The position numbers and the translations under genes were made by a program. From IMG/VR virus record IMGVR_UViG_3300030116_003984, positions 1-55,027 of that record: DNA of 55,027 nucleotides, one strand, 5' to 3'. Numbering within the stretch: position 1 is the stretch's first letter; every line of letters starts with the position of its first letter. Below the pieces are notes generated by a model. The model saw only the letters and a list, made by a program, of their open reading frames with translations. It did no database searches and was not told where the DNA came from. The stretch comes from a virus. Positions 10,607-20,188 of this stretch are shown in pieces.

Positions 10607-11176
10607 TTAATAACCTCCACGAGATGGAGTTCTTGTAGGCGCTTTAGGCACTGGAACCCTTCTTCTACGTGGCGTTCTTGTAGTTGTCCCTCTACTAGCG
10701 CTTGGTTTTGCACTAGCAATTTGTGATGCATCTACTTCAGTAGAAGTTTGACTTACAATCTCATTTGGTTTTTTATTTATTTTTTTTGTAATATGTGAAG
10801 AAGGAATTGATTTTTTTGTTAACATCCTTTTTTCATATTTTTTTCTAAAAACAGGTTGATACTCTCTAGCGTCCTCCGCATTATCACAAACTTCACCAGA
10901 AATACCACGAAGAGCTAATCTATAAAAATTTTCTCTTAAAACCTTATTGTCATACAACCTGTCTAGTTTTTCTTTTGGCGTTATATTTAAAGGTAATTGA
11001 TTTTTTTTCTTAACCTCAGAAACCTCATCTATTTCTTTTCTAGATAAAGAAATAATATTCTTACCAGACTTTGTTATATGTTTTTTTAATTTTTCATATT
11101 CAAAGTTTACTGCCGAAGCAAAACCTTTAAAAAATAATCCTAAATACTTTTTTATTTCATTTCCTTTTAAACTCAT
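10607..11176 (-). CDS. Basic virion-operon protein with Arg/Thr/Pro-rich tail (189 aa)
   Basis: The N-terminal half is Lys-rich and helical; the last 40 residues are a low-complexity tail of Thr, Arg, Pro and Ser (for example TPRRRRVPVPKAPTRTPSRG). No family is recognised. It lies between the two pieces of the stabilisation protein, so it may be a small structural or assembly factor, or part of the insertion that separated them. The gene spacing of about 10 bp on both sides supports a single transcript. Confidence 0.6.
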   Translation of the reverse strand: MSLKGNEIKKYLGLFFKGFASAVNFEYEKLKKHITKSGKNIISLSRKEIDEVSEVKKKNQLPLNITPKEKLDRLYDNKVLRENFYRLALRGISGEVCDNAEDAREYQPVFRKKYEKRMLTKKSIPSSHITKKINKKPNEIVSQTSTEVDASQIASAKPSASRGTTTRTPRRRRVPVPKAPTRTPSRGGY

Positions 11177-11186
11177 TTTATTTTAT

Positions 11187-14100
11187 TTATGTAGCAGAAT
11201 TAAAAAATTGTTGAGCATCAGCGCTAGTAAAATTAAAGAAAGCTAAAAAGTTTTCTGGTGCTTGGGCCCCATAGCCAATGCTGTTATGCACTAAATTATA
11301 ATTTTGGGTTGTGTTAAAGTTAGGCACATCTGTAGCTGCATCAAAAACAACCGTTTCGTTATTTAAGTAGTCGCCAACAATTACTCCGTAGCTTCCTGTA
11401 TACAATCCATCATGGTTTGCTGTAGGGTTTTCATAAGCGTGTCTTAAATTGTTATAAAATGATAAATCTAATTTACAAATAAGAGTATCTCCTTGAGCAT
11501 CTACAAAAGTATAGGAAGCCGCAATGCTTCCAACAGGATTGTTTTGATTTGAAGATGCGTCAGAAGGTACTAGAACCCAAAGGCTTGTAAAATTATTAGT
11601 AACTGGATGTGTCGCAGGAGCAAAACCATAAACGGCATCAAACAACAGTTCATTAGGAAAAGAACCCCCTAAACCTAAATCTTCAACATTATTTACTAAA
11701 GCACCAGCTTGAGTTTCATACACCCAAGAAGCGCTAAGTGGTGGAGGCGGGCCACCAGGAGGTTCATTAACCCTTCTATGAACAGAAATATTTCCAACAT
11801 AACTAGATAGTTCTATATGAGTAAGTGTATAACCAAGACCATAAATACCATTGAAGTAGTTGTTAGGCGCTATTCCTCCAAAAGTCCCGTCAATAAAATT
11901 AATTGGTATCCCAACAACGTTTTCATCTTGACTTGGTGTGCCATTCATATTTTCACTGTAAATAAGGCCTTGAGCACTACCAGATGGGGTAATAACAAAA
12001 GGGCTTTGAGCAGGGCTGCTAGGAGCGATGTTGTCTATCTCAAAACAACCTCCCACAGTAAATACAGTAAAGCTATCCCCTGAATAAGCTGGGCAATCCT
12101 CATATTGTACAGCATTAGGCTGAATACTTGTTATGTAAGGACTAATCGGTACGTTAACAAGAGTTTCCGTATGCGTTCCACCATTCATAGGCAGTGAAAC
12201 ATTAAATTGATAGCTAGTAGCGCCAAGTACATTTATAGTGTAGGGCCCCGCTCCTGTTACAGTTATTACTACCTCGTTTCCAGTTGGAGTATAATTTACA
12301 TCTACTGTTAATGTAGCAGTAGCTAGTGGGTCAGTACAATATAAACAAGAGCCATCATCTTGTGTTGCGTTAGGGTCGTAATTAAACGCTGCAGGGTCTG
12401 TACAGCCTAGATAATAACAAGAACCATCATCAGTAGTAGCGTTAGCATTATAGTTAGAAGCAGCTGGGTCAGTACATCCAAGGTAAAGACACGTACCATT
12501 ACACGCAGGGTCATCAAAAAGAGTTATACTAGGAACGTCTATAATGTTATTATAGGCCCCAAAACTGTAATTTGAATAATTTATTCCAGAAGCCCCATTC
12601 GTTGTTATGTAATTGCAATTTTGACCGTAAGTATCCGAAAGAGGGTCTGTGCACCCATATATTGTGTATAAACAAGAACCATCATCAATGTTAGCGTCTG
12701 GGTTATAATTGTCTGCTGCAGCACTTAATAGAGTTCCTTGATGAGGATAATATAAAGGACTGTTCGTTGGGCTTGTGCCATCATCTGTACATCCGCTACA
12801 GTTTATTTCTATGTTAGAAATAGCCTCTGAACAAATAAGGTTTCCTGCATTATCGTAATAATTCCATACTATAATGTAATCTCCTACCGCTAATTCACCT
12901 ACTTCTATTCTATCAACAACGCCATTGTTTAATATCGGCTCTTCGTCAAGAGTGATTATACCTGAGCTCGCTAAACCACCAAGCCCAGAATTATTATGAT
13001 TAGAAGGGTCGTATAAAGCGGTAAATGTTGAGGAGTTCATGACATAACTTGATGAATTGTAAACTACAATATCAGAATTTTGCCAAAAAGCTGCTGCATC
13101 CATTGAGCCGCTATTATTTCCAAAAGCTGCACCGTAAGATGTCAAAGGACTAAAGTCTATAAAGAATTTTCCAATCCCATCGCAAGAGTTAAAAATTCCT
13201 TTGCTTCCACCATTTACACTAGGTGAAAAGTTATTCCAGCCTATCATAGTGTTAAAACCTTCTTGTAATGTTTGAGCAAGTGAATTGTCAAAAAATTGAG
13301 GAGAATCTTGATAATCATTTGATTGGCAAGTAAAATCACTAATGGTAAAAACTACAAGTTCTTGACAGCCTGTATAAATTCCATCTGTAACCTCAATAAG
13401 AGCTGAAAAACTTCCAGTAGGAATAGGTATTGTTATGTTAGGTTCTGAAGAAAAATCTCCAATGGTAGTGTTAATATAATGATTGTTTCCAAAAGAATCG
13501 GTAATAGTAACACTAGTGTTGTCAAATTGAGAATTTATCGCATTACTTATAAACGATATTTCTACGGTTATAGGGTCTCCAACAGTAGCTAGTGGAGTTT
13601 GTGCAAACTCAACACCAAATCCGTTAGTTGGACAGTATACGCAAGACCCATCATCTATCTGAGCTGTTGAATCATAATTTAAAGCTCCAGGGTCAGTACA
13701 ACCAAATGTTGGAGCGGGCTCTGATACAAAAACATTTGTTGATTCAGTACATCCAGCATCGTCAGTTACAACAACAACATAAGTTCCAGCCGTAACTGCA
13801 TTATTATTTACTGGAGTAGTTCCGTCTGAAGCAAAATACTCATAACTATATGGAGGTGTACCGCCACTAGCGAATGCAACAAAAGAACCGTCAGCGCCAC
13901 CATAAGATGTTACGTCAGTTACAGTTACAGGTGGTATAAATAAACTGCTGCAATATGTACATGAACCATCATCAATAGTAGCTAATGGGTTGTAGTTGTC
14001 CGCAGCAGGGTCAGTACATCCAGGTATAGGATATTCACATGAACCATCATCTGTTATTGTCCATCCTGGATTATTTGCGTCATAGAAAGCGCATAAAACA

Positions 14101-17100
14101 GGGAACTCATCGCAATAATAATTTAAAGCAGAAGGGTCTGAACATCCTGTGATTTCATCTATACATCCCCCATCATCAATCGTTGCTTCTTCTACATAGT
14201 TAAAAGATGTAGGGTCAGTACATCCTGACAAAGGAACTTCAACTTCTATACTAGAACCACAATAATATAAATAATAATAAATGTTTTCTAAAACTGCAGC
14301 AGCCGCTTCATCAAGACCATCATCAGTTAAAGTCTGATACAAATCACTTAATGTTTGACCAGCAAATAAAGGCATTCCTTCTACTAGGTCTGGTGTAGAA
14401 GCAATATCATTAGGTATAAATAAAACAGTATAATTTCCAGACTGTAATCCATCAAGAAAAACAACACCATTATTGTCTATGTCTGAAAAAACTATATCCT
14501 GTCCTTCATCTAAAACAATAACATAAAAAGGAGAATTTCCAACTAAATTAAGCCCAAAGCTTCCATCTGCTTGGGCTTCATAACCCACGCTATTAGTTAT
14601 TCCTAAGTCTTGAGAATAAACAACTGTTTCTGGTTGTACAAAAAAGCTGCCGTTTTGAACTATAGCGTCTATTTCTGAAGCATCAATAAGATTTGCACAC
14701 GGATATTCACATGAGCCATCATCTACAAGTGCCAAAGGGTCGTAATTATATGCTGCAGGGTCAGTACAACCAACACTTGGAGTACAAAGCTCCCAACACA
14801 GTGAATCTACCCCAGGTTCATCGTAGTTATTTGCCTCTGTCCCATCTATACAAGTTTGAGTATAAAAAGAACCATTAAACTCTACAACACTTCCTATTTC
14901 ATAATTTATTGGTTCCTCAGTTGTTATAATAACAGGTTCGCCATCGGCAGCAAAAACAAGCTCTCCATCATCATCTAATTGTTGTGTTGAAACAAATTCT
15001 GAATATACAAACTCACCCATAGAAGCTAAAGCGCATAAATCTACTGGGCTTAATTCATATATTCCTCCAAAAGATAGTATGTATTCTTCTTTTTTAACAT
15101 CGTAAACTCCATGTATTCTTATATTTGTGTCATATTTTTTAATTGTTTGAGACTTATCCCCAAAGTAATCTTTCATGAAAAAATTAGAAATAGGCGTTAA
15201 CCCATTTTGAGAAAGTCTTAAAGCAGCTCCTCTATCTAAATCATAAAAATAAATTCTACCTGCATACTCAGCAAATGACTCTGGATGAAAACCTATTCCG
15301 TACTCTCCTGAATATGGTATTGCTGATGATAAAACTTTATTGCTAGAAGCAAGAGAGCCACTGCCGTCAGCATTGAATAATATGTTTCTTTCTACTACAG
15401 CTCTAGAAACTTTGTCTTCTTGAAAAATAACTAAAGACTCATCTTTAGCAAATAATTTTTGTATACTTCCATAAGCTCTATTATACTCTTCAAAAGGAAA
15501 ATCTACTAATCCCGATGAATTAAATGTAGATATACCATTTATATTTGTGTTAGGAATAAATGGTTCTGAGTAATATATTGTAGCATACCTTTCAGTCTGC
15601 TTGTATTGTTCGTCAATTCTATTTGGCCTACCTCTATCCCAAAAGTCTGAATCAAAGTAATCAGAAAGGTTATAGTCTTCTACAAAAGTAGCAAATAAAC
15701 TGTCTCTGTTTGGCCCTCTATGTCTTAGGTAAACATCTCCGTTTTGAAACCTACCTGTTGCTGGCCCCACGCCAATAAGCTGGTTTACTTCCCCGCCATG
15801 AGCCCTTGCTCCGTTGGCATCTTCTATAATATCGTATCTGTGGCCAAACTCATAGTAAAAAACATCTTCTTGCTCTCTTCTAACTTTTGGTCTAAAAATT
15901 TCTATATAAGAACCCATTGCAAAAGGCTCTTGAGCGTTTAAACCATAATTAATACCTGTTGTAGCTTCTGCAACGTTTATATCTAACCAAGCTCCTTCAA
16001 TAATAGCAAACCTAGACGTATTTTTAAATCTATTAACATTAGTGGTAGTACCATCAGGGTTAACTATATCTTCTGTAAGATGAAGCTGGTCTCCAGAGTC
16101 AGGAAAGAAAGAACCTATATCAGAACTATTTGCTGCCTGTCCCTGAAACTCTTCATCTTTAAATAAATCTTTATACTCACCTTGACCAGTTATACCTAAT
16201 ATTTGAAATTCTAAAGTAGCTCCTGGGCTAAGACCTGTTGTAAAAGATTCTCCAACCTCAGTACCAGAACCATTTTCCTGTAATAAAAATCTTATTCTAT
16301 CTCCTTTTTTAAAGTTCCAACCAAAATTAGGGCTTTCTTTTTCTAACTCATGTTTATATAACTCAGATAAATCTACTAAATATTTTCCGTGTAAAGGATG
16401 AGAGTTTAAAGGGAAAAAAGACTTACCCTCATATATTCCTAATGTAGCACATTGAACAAACTCCTCCATAAGGTCATTACCAGCGTAAACCCACTGATAA
16501 TGTGTTGCCCATTCTGGCGGCTCATGATTTATAGACCAGTCTATATATGCTGGATAATTGGCTTGTCCAGGGTTAATTCCTCTTTCTGCCCAAGAAGGTA
16601 CATAAGCATCAAAACTGTTGTCGTTATCAACCATTACAGAGCTTGACCTATTAAACTTATCGTAATATACTAAACCAAAGTTATGTGTTGCCCCACTCTT
16701 AAAACCAGTTTGAAAAAGGCTGTTTTGGCCTCCTTGTAAAAAATCAAAATATCCAGTAATAGCAAACTCTTCAGTATCTACTGTTTGGGTGCAAGGGCCA
16801 AAAAAGCTGTCGCAACATCCAGCTGGTATCATTTGATAAGTTACAAAATAAAAATCTATTGCATTTGAGCTTGCAAACTCTATCCAAACAGGACAGTCTG
16901 GGTGATTATTATAAAAAGTCCATGGAGCGACATAACCATTAAAGTCGTTAGGTGGTTGATTTATTTGAGTTGTGCCTAACCAATCCGCATAACTGTTTAC
17001 AGGCCCGTTACCAAGAGGGATAGCATTTAGTATATCATTAAATGAATCTCCTGAGCCTGTAAAAGTAAAACCGTTCCAGTCTCCTTGATTATTGAAATAT

Positions 17101-18776
17101 AAACTGTCATTACCATTGATATAATTTGGTATACCAGCCCCACAAAAGCTCACAGTGCTTGAGCTGTTTTGTCTGTTATTTCCTCCTACAATAATATCAG
17201 CTGCAGTAGCATTAGAAAAATTGTTATAAAAATCTAAAGCCATTTCAGAACCAGTCTTACCTGCATTACCTAAGCCGTTGTAAGTTTGGCTGTATTCAAT
17301 ATTATAATCAATCTTAGAAGAATAACCAACAGTGTCGTCTTGGCAATTATTACAACCATTAAACCAGCACCCAGCTGAAGTTGCTCCACTATTTTCATAA
17401 TTACCTGATGCATTAATATCAACATTCACTGTGTCCCCAAGGACATCTGAAAAGACAAATCTAATTCTATTTGTGTGTATATTCCAAGTATTAGGAATCC
17501 ACTGATTAGAGGTGCTGTACTGAATAGCTACAACAGCATTGTCTTGAAAATCAAAATCTGCGGGTAGGTCATCATCAGCAAAAACATGTCCTAATTGAAC
17601 ATCTGCTTTTTCCTTTACATCATAACCATTTGTTACATTTCCTAAAACTAATCTACCCCCATCAACTACATCTAAAGATTTTGCTTTTAAAGGAACATCA
17701 TCAAATAATTTAGCTACTTCATGTGGCGGTAAAAGTTCTACTGCTTCGTTATTGTAAAAATTATAACTGTAAGAGCTGCCTGGAGCTAAACCTTCTTTTT
17801 CTAAATCTATATCAGCAACTATAGCCCAACCTCTTTCCGAAACAAACCTTTCGCCCTCATCTTTAAGAAGTATTCTAGAAGCTATCTGAACATTTTTTAC
17901 ATCTTCAGGGCCTGTTTCAATAAGAACTGTAATCATGTTAAACTGAGAAATCATGTCTCCTGAAAAGTTTAACGAAGGGTCATAATTGTATGATTTTGAA
18001 ACTAAACTATGAGGAGAAAAAGCTGAAATTTCGTTATCATTATAAACGTATCTATAAGCAAACTGAATTACCTTTCCGTATATTTTATTGTCCTTATAAT
18101 TAGGGTCTGTCGTTGGGGCAATAATAGGCATTGAGGTGGGAGGCATTTTAATTAAATTAAAATACTCATTAAAAGAATCAAGAGTTATGTTTTGATAAAG
18201 ACCTAAAGTAGAGTCTACTCCTGAAAAAGAAAAATCTGATGTAAGAGACGTATATAAATCCCCATTCGTCCCCGATATAGATGCCGTGCCTGTTGTTAAC
18301 TTAGCACTTGCTATATTCATTTTTCTTGGCGGGTTTAAATTATCAGTCCAATATAAAATACCTTCTGGAGCAAAAGATTCTCTATGACCAATAACCTTGA
18401 TACCTGTTATAAAATGACTTGTTTGAAAGTTTAAAAAAGAAGAATTTAATAAAAGAGTTATGTTGTTTGTTTTTAAACTGTACTCATATATAGAGTGTTC
18501 AGAGTTAGCAATATCAGCAACAAAATAAATTATTCTATCCATAGGTTTATCTTGATAAGAACCTATACATTGATAGTCTAATGGATTTGCTCCTGGAGCA
18601 GCACCGTTTATTATTTGCTCAAAGCCTTTTATATTTTCTACTGAACCAACATCATCTCCTTCACTTTCAGCTGCTCTAATATTTAGCGCATCCCTATAGT
18701 CTCCTTGAGGAAGTAGTCTTTGCTCGGTGTCTTGATTTAATCCACCTAAAAAATTTTTCTTATCTATAACTGCCAT
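11187..18776 (-). CDS. Giant tail stabilisation/hub protein with inserted adhesin-like repeats (2529 aa)
   Basis: Residues 1 to about 1240 resemble the propeller-type stabilisation (tail hub) protein of Bacteroidetes podoviruses: the start NFLGGLNQDTEQRLLPQGDY, then ALNIR, ILYWTDNLNPPRKMNIA, DEGERFVSERGW, and RIHGVYDVKKEEYILSF near residue 1225. From about residue 1334 to 2145 it carries nine GCTDP...NY...DDGSC modules, two of them interrupted by extra residues, and at about 1615-1685 a SprB-like repeat (dGSF..A.GGTPPYSYEY ... AGTYVVVVTDDAGC). The last 380 residues look beta-rich. Members of this family are normally much shorter and keep their WTSFYS-type C-terminus in the same chain; here that part is a separate gene (9954-10595). 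The repeats are typical of Flavobacteriia surface proteins, so a receptor-binding or decoy role is likely but inferred. Confidence 0.75.
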   Translation of the reverse strand: MAVIDKKNFLGGLNQDTEQRLLPQGDYRDALNIRAAESEGDDVGSVENIKGFEQIINGAAPGANPLDYQCIGSYQDKPMDRIIYFVADIANSEHSIYEYSLKTNNITLLLNSSFLNFQTSHFITGIKVIGHRESFAPEGILYWTDNLNPPRKMNIASAKLTTGTASISGTNGDLYTSLTSDFSFSGVDSTLGLYQNITLDSFNEYFNLIKMPPTSMPIIAPTTDPNYKDNKIYGKVIQFAYRYVYNDNEISAFSPHSLVSKSYNYDPSLNFSGDMISQFNMITVLIETGPEDVKNVQIASRILLKDEGERFVSERGWAIVADIDLEKEGLAPGSSYSYNFYNNEAVELLPPHEVAKLFDDVPLKAKSLDVVDGGRLVLGNVTNGYDVKEKADVQLGHVFADDDLPADFDFQDNAVVAIQYSTSNQWIPNTWNIHTNRIRFVFSDVLGDTVNVDINASGNYENSGATSAGCWFNGCNNCQDDTVGYSSKIDYNIEYSQTYNGLGNAGKTGSEMALDFYNNFSNATAADIIVGGNNRQNSSSTVSFCGAGIPNYINGNDSLYFNNQGDWNGFTFTGSGDSFNDILNAIPLGNGPVNSYADWLGTTQINQPPNDFNGYVAPWTFYNNHPDCPVWIEFASSNAIDFYFVTYQMIPAGCCDSFFGPCTQTVDTEEFAITGYFDFLQGGQNSLFQTGFKSGATHNFGLVYYDKFNRSSSVMVDNDNSFDAYVPSWAERGINPGQANYPAYIDWSINHEPPEWATHYQWVYAGNDLMEEFVQCATLGIYEGKSFFPLNSHPLHGKYLVDLSELYKHELEKESPNFGWNFKKGDRIRFLLQENGSGTEVGESFTTGLSPGATLEFQILGITGQGEYKDLFKDEEFQGQAANSSDIGSFFPDSGDQLHLTEDIVNPDGTTTNVNRFKNTSRFAIIEGAWLDINVAEATTGINYGLNAQEPFAMGSYIEIFRPKVRREQEDVFYYEFGHRYDIIEDANGARAHGGEVNQLIGVGPATGRFQNGDVYLRHRGPNRDSLFATFVEDYNLSDYFDSDFWDRGRPNRIDEQYKQTERYATIYYSEPFIPNTNINGISTFNSSGLVDFPFEEYNRAYGSIQKLFAKDESLVIFQEDKVSRAVVERNILFNADGSGSLASSNKVLSSAIPYSGEYGIGFHPESFAEYAGRIYFYDLDRGAALRLSQNGLTPISNFFMKDYFGDKSQTIKKYDTNIRIHGVYDVKKEEYILSFGGIYELSPVDLCALASMGEFVYSEFVSTQQLDDDGELVFAADGEPVIITTEEPINYEIGSVVEFNGSFYTQTCIDGTEANNYDEPGVDSLCWELCTPSVGCTDPAAYNYDPLALVDDGSCEYPCANLIDASEIDAIVQNGSFFVQPETVVYSQDLGITNSVGYEAQADGSFGLNLVGNSPFYVIVLDEGQDIVFSDIDNNGVVFLDGLQSGNYTVLFIPNDIASTPDLVEGMPLFAGQTLSDLYQTLTDDGLDEAAAAVLENIYYYLYYCGSSIEVEVPLSGCTDPTSFNYVEEATIDDGGCIDEITGCSDPSALNYYCDEFPVLCAFYDANNPGWTITDDGSCEYPIPGCTDPAADNYNPLATIDDGSCTYCSSLFIPPVTVTDVTSYGGADGSFVAFASGGTPPYSYEYFASDGTTPVNNNAVTAGTYVVVVTDDAGCTESTNVFVSEPAPTFGCTDPGALNYDSTAQIDDGSCVYCPTNGFGVEFAQTPLATVGDPITVEISFISNAINSQFDNTSVTITDSFGNNHYINTTIGDFSSEPNITIPIPTGSFSALIEVTDGIYTGCQELVVFTISDFTCQSNDYQDSPQFFDNSLAQTLQEGFNTMIGWNNFSPSVNGGSKGIFNSCDGIGKFFIDFSPLTSYGAAFGNNSGSMDAAAFWQNSDIVVYNSSSYVMNSSTFTALYDPSNHNNSGLGGLASSGIITLDEEPILNNGVVDRIEVGELAVGDYIIVWNYYDNAGNLICSEAISNIEINCSGCTDDGTSPTNSPLYYPHQGTLLSAAADNYNPDANIDDGSCLYTIYGCTDPLSDTYGQNCNYITTNGASGINYSNYSFGAYNNIIDVPSITLFDDPACNGTCLYLGCTDPAASNYNANATTDDGSCYYLGCTDPAAFNYDPNATQDDGSCLYCTDPLATATLTVDVNYTPTGNEVVITVTGAGPYTINVLGATSYQFNVSLPMNGGTHTETLVNVPISPYITSIQPNAVQYEDCPAYSGDSFTVFTVGGCFEIDNIAPSSPAQSPFVITPSGSAQGLIYSENMNGTPSQDENVVGIPINFIDGTFGGIAPNNYFNGIYGLGYTLTHIELSSYVGNISVHRRVNEPPGGPPPPLSASWVYETQAGALVNNVEDLGLGGSFPNELLFDAVYGFAPATHPVTNNFTSLWVLVPSDASSNQNNPVGSIAASYTFVDAQGDTLICKLDLSFYNNLRHAYENPTANHDGLYTGSYGVIVGDYLNNETVVFDAATDVPNFNTTQNYNLVHNSIGYGAQAPENFLAFFNFTSADAQQFFNSAT
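12335..14771 (-). repeat. Nine GCTDP/DDGSC cysteine modules in the giant tail protein
   Basis: Translated on the minus strand, the segment holds nine units opening with GC(T/S)D and, in eight cases, closing with DDG(S/G)C followed by an aromatic or hydrophobic residue. Units 3, 6 and 7 have extra residues between the halves; unit 7 is the most degenerate and ends in CNGTC. The spacing between units ranges from none (the last two are back to back) to more than 200 residues. Each unit has two cysteines that could form a disulphide. Such modules are common in secreted proteins of marine Bacteroidetes. Confidence 0.85.
13718..13932 (-). repeat. SprB-like repeat domain inside the tail protein
   Basis: The roughly 70 residues encoded here run VTDVTSYGGADGSF, ASGGTPPYSYEY, AGTYVVVVTDDAGC and end VSEPAP. 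This is the signature pattern of the SprB repeat (dGs...GGtpPY.Y...aGtY.v.VtD..GC...v.EP), found many times in the gliding-motility adhesin SprB of Flavobacteriia. One copy is clear. It sits between GCTDP units 4 and 5. Confidence 0.75.
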
Positions 18777-18778
18777 AA

Positions 18779-19540
18779 TTACATTTTAGGCGTTTGCTTA
18801 AAGTTCTTTCTAGACTGTTGCAATGCCTCTTGTTTTGTAAAGTTGCTGAATCTAGCTATTGCTAATCTTTTTTCATTATACCAATCTCTTCTTGCCATTT
18901 CTTTTTCATTCATTGGTATTAATCTTTTTCTTTGTATGCTTTTCCACCAAACATAAGCTCTTAAAGCTTCTTCGGCATGCACATGTATATCATACTCTCC
19001 ATTATCACCACTCCCATCACCAACATACTCTAAATATATTGAACCTCCTGCAAATGGAGATGCTAAAGCAATTTGATTTTTTTCCTTGTCTATTCTGTAG
19101 TATCCAAAGTCACTTTGACCTCCGCCTACTCCGTATATCCTACCCATGTTTTCTCCGCCTCTATAGTTAGAAAACCAGTATATATCTTCAATATTATCTA
19201 AGTCTCTTGTGTCACTCCCAGATGATTTAGCTATAGGTGCTCCACAAGCGTCTGTAGCTCTAGACAAACAAGAGCCAAGATATTTAGAAAGGTCTCTAAT
19301 TACACCGTTATTACAAACGCCTATTCTAACATAGTCTACATAATCAGAAGGAAGGTCTACTGTTAGATTATCATTAACCTCTAAAGTTTTTGCCTTAACC
19401 TCTTGAGTAACATCAAAAGAAAGCTCTTTTAAGCCACGTAAAGCAATATCTAAGTATTGCATGTACTTATGCTCTGTATACTCGCCTTGTTGTATTAAAA
19501 GGCTTCTTATTATTTCGTCTATGGATACGTAACTATTCAT
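18779..19540 (-). CDS. Ring/adaptor protein of the portal-tail junction (253 aa)
   Basis: The N-terminal half is helical (IDEIIRSLLIQQGEYTEHKYMQYLDIALRGLKEL), followed by a beta-rich region with VDLPSDYVDYVRIGVC and a C-terminal helix with HAEEALRAYVWWKSIQRKR. This arrangement (helices, then a DLPsDyvdyvrIgv-type sandwich, then a long C-terminal helix) resembles the P22 gp4 / crAss-like ring (head-to-tail adaptor) proteins. It is the first of three adjacent genes of similar size and style next to the tail hub gene, overlapping its neighbour by one base. Confidence 0.6.
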   Translation of the reverse strand: MNSYVSIDEIIRSLLIQQGEYTEHKYMQYLDIALRGLKELSFDVTQEVKAKTLEVNDNLTVDLPSDYVDYVRIGVCNNGVIRDLSKYLGSCLSRATDACGAPIAKSSGSDTRDLDNIEDIYWFSNYRGGENMGRIYGVGGGQSDFGYYRIDKEKNQIALASPFAGGSIYLEYVGDGSGDNGEYDIHVHAEEALRAYVWWKSIQRKRLIPMNEKEMARRDWYNEKRLAIARFSNFTKQEALQQSRKNFKQTPKM

Positions 19541-20184
19541 TATTTACTTATATCATCATTTTGTTCATCATGTACAGCATTTCTCATTACTGTGTATAAT
19601 TCTACCACGTCTCTAACAACATCACTTTCTAATTCCGCTGGCATAGGAAATGGAGCATCAGGCGCTATATCTTTTGAAACAACCACTAGCTTTAATAAAA
19701 CTTTTTCTAATCCAAAGCCTACGTTATCATTATAATATATTCTATCATGTTCAACCCAAAAACCCTCTTTACCTAAAAGTCTTGAAGAAGGTAGGTTAGC
19801 GTATAGTCCTAAAGAACCGTTAGGCATCCTAACAAAACTTGCTCTTTGGTCTTTTTGATAGCTAACATGATATACGCCTTTGTCATCTGGCAAGGCTAAA
19901 GGCATAGCTGGTAAAACAGAATATCTTAAATCTTTATTATTATCTTCAAGTATAGCAATATTATTATAAACAGAAATATAATTACCCAAAACACCGCTAG
20001 TATCAACAAAAGCACTTGTGTTAGAAAAAGAAGTGCTCATTACTTCTTGTTTAACTAATCTATCTCTAGCTTGCTCTACAGCTAGCATAATCTCTCTTAT
20101 GTCAAACTCTGTATCTCTAGTGACATATCCGCCACTAAGTATTCTCATACACTGTTCTGCTAATATTCTTTTAGTTGTTGGCAT
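19540..20184 (-). CDS. Putative ring/adaptor virion protein (214 aa)
   Basis: It starts with a helical region (EFDIREIMLAVEQARDRLVKQEV), has a beta-rich centre (VLPAMPLALPDDKGVYHVSY) and ends with a helix containing AELESDVVRDVVELY. The same helix/beta/helix order is seen in the neighbours, which fits the series of stacked ring proteins in crAss-like tails. The stop overlaps the start of the 253-residue gene. Assignment rests on layout and general resemblance rather than a diagnostic motif. Confidence 0.55.
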   Translation of the reverse strand: MPTTKRILAEQCMRILSGGYVTRDTEFDIREIMLAVEQARDRLVKQEVMSTSFSNTSAFVDTSGVLGNYISVYNNIAILEDNNKDLRYSVLPAMPLALPDDKGVYHVSYQKDQRASFVRMPNGSLGLYANLPSSRLLGKEGFWVEHDRIYYNDNVGFGLEKVLLKLVVVSKDIAPDAPFPMPAELESDVVRDVVELYTVMRNAVHDEQNDDISK

Positions 20185-20188
20185 CTAC

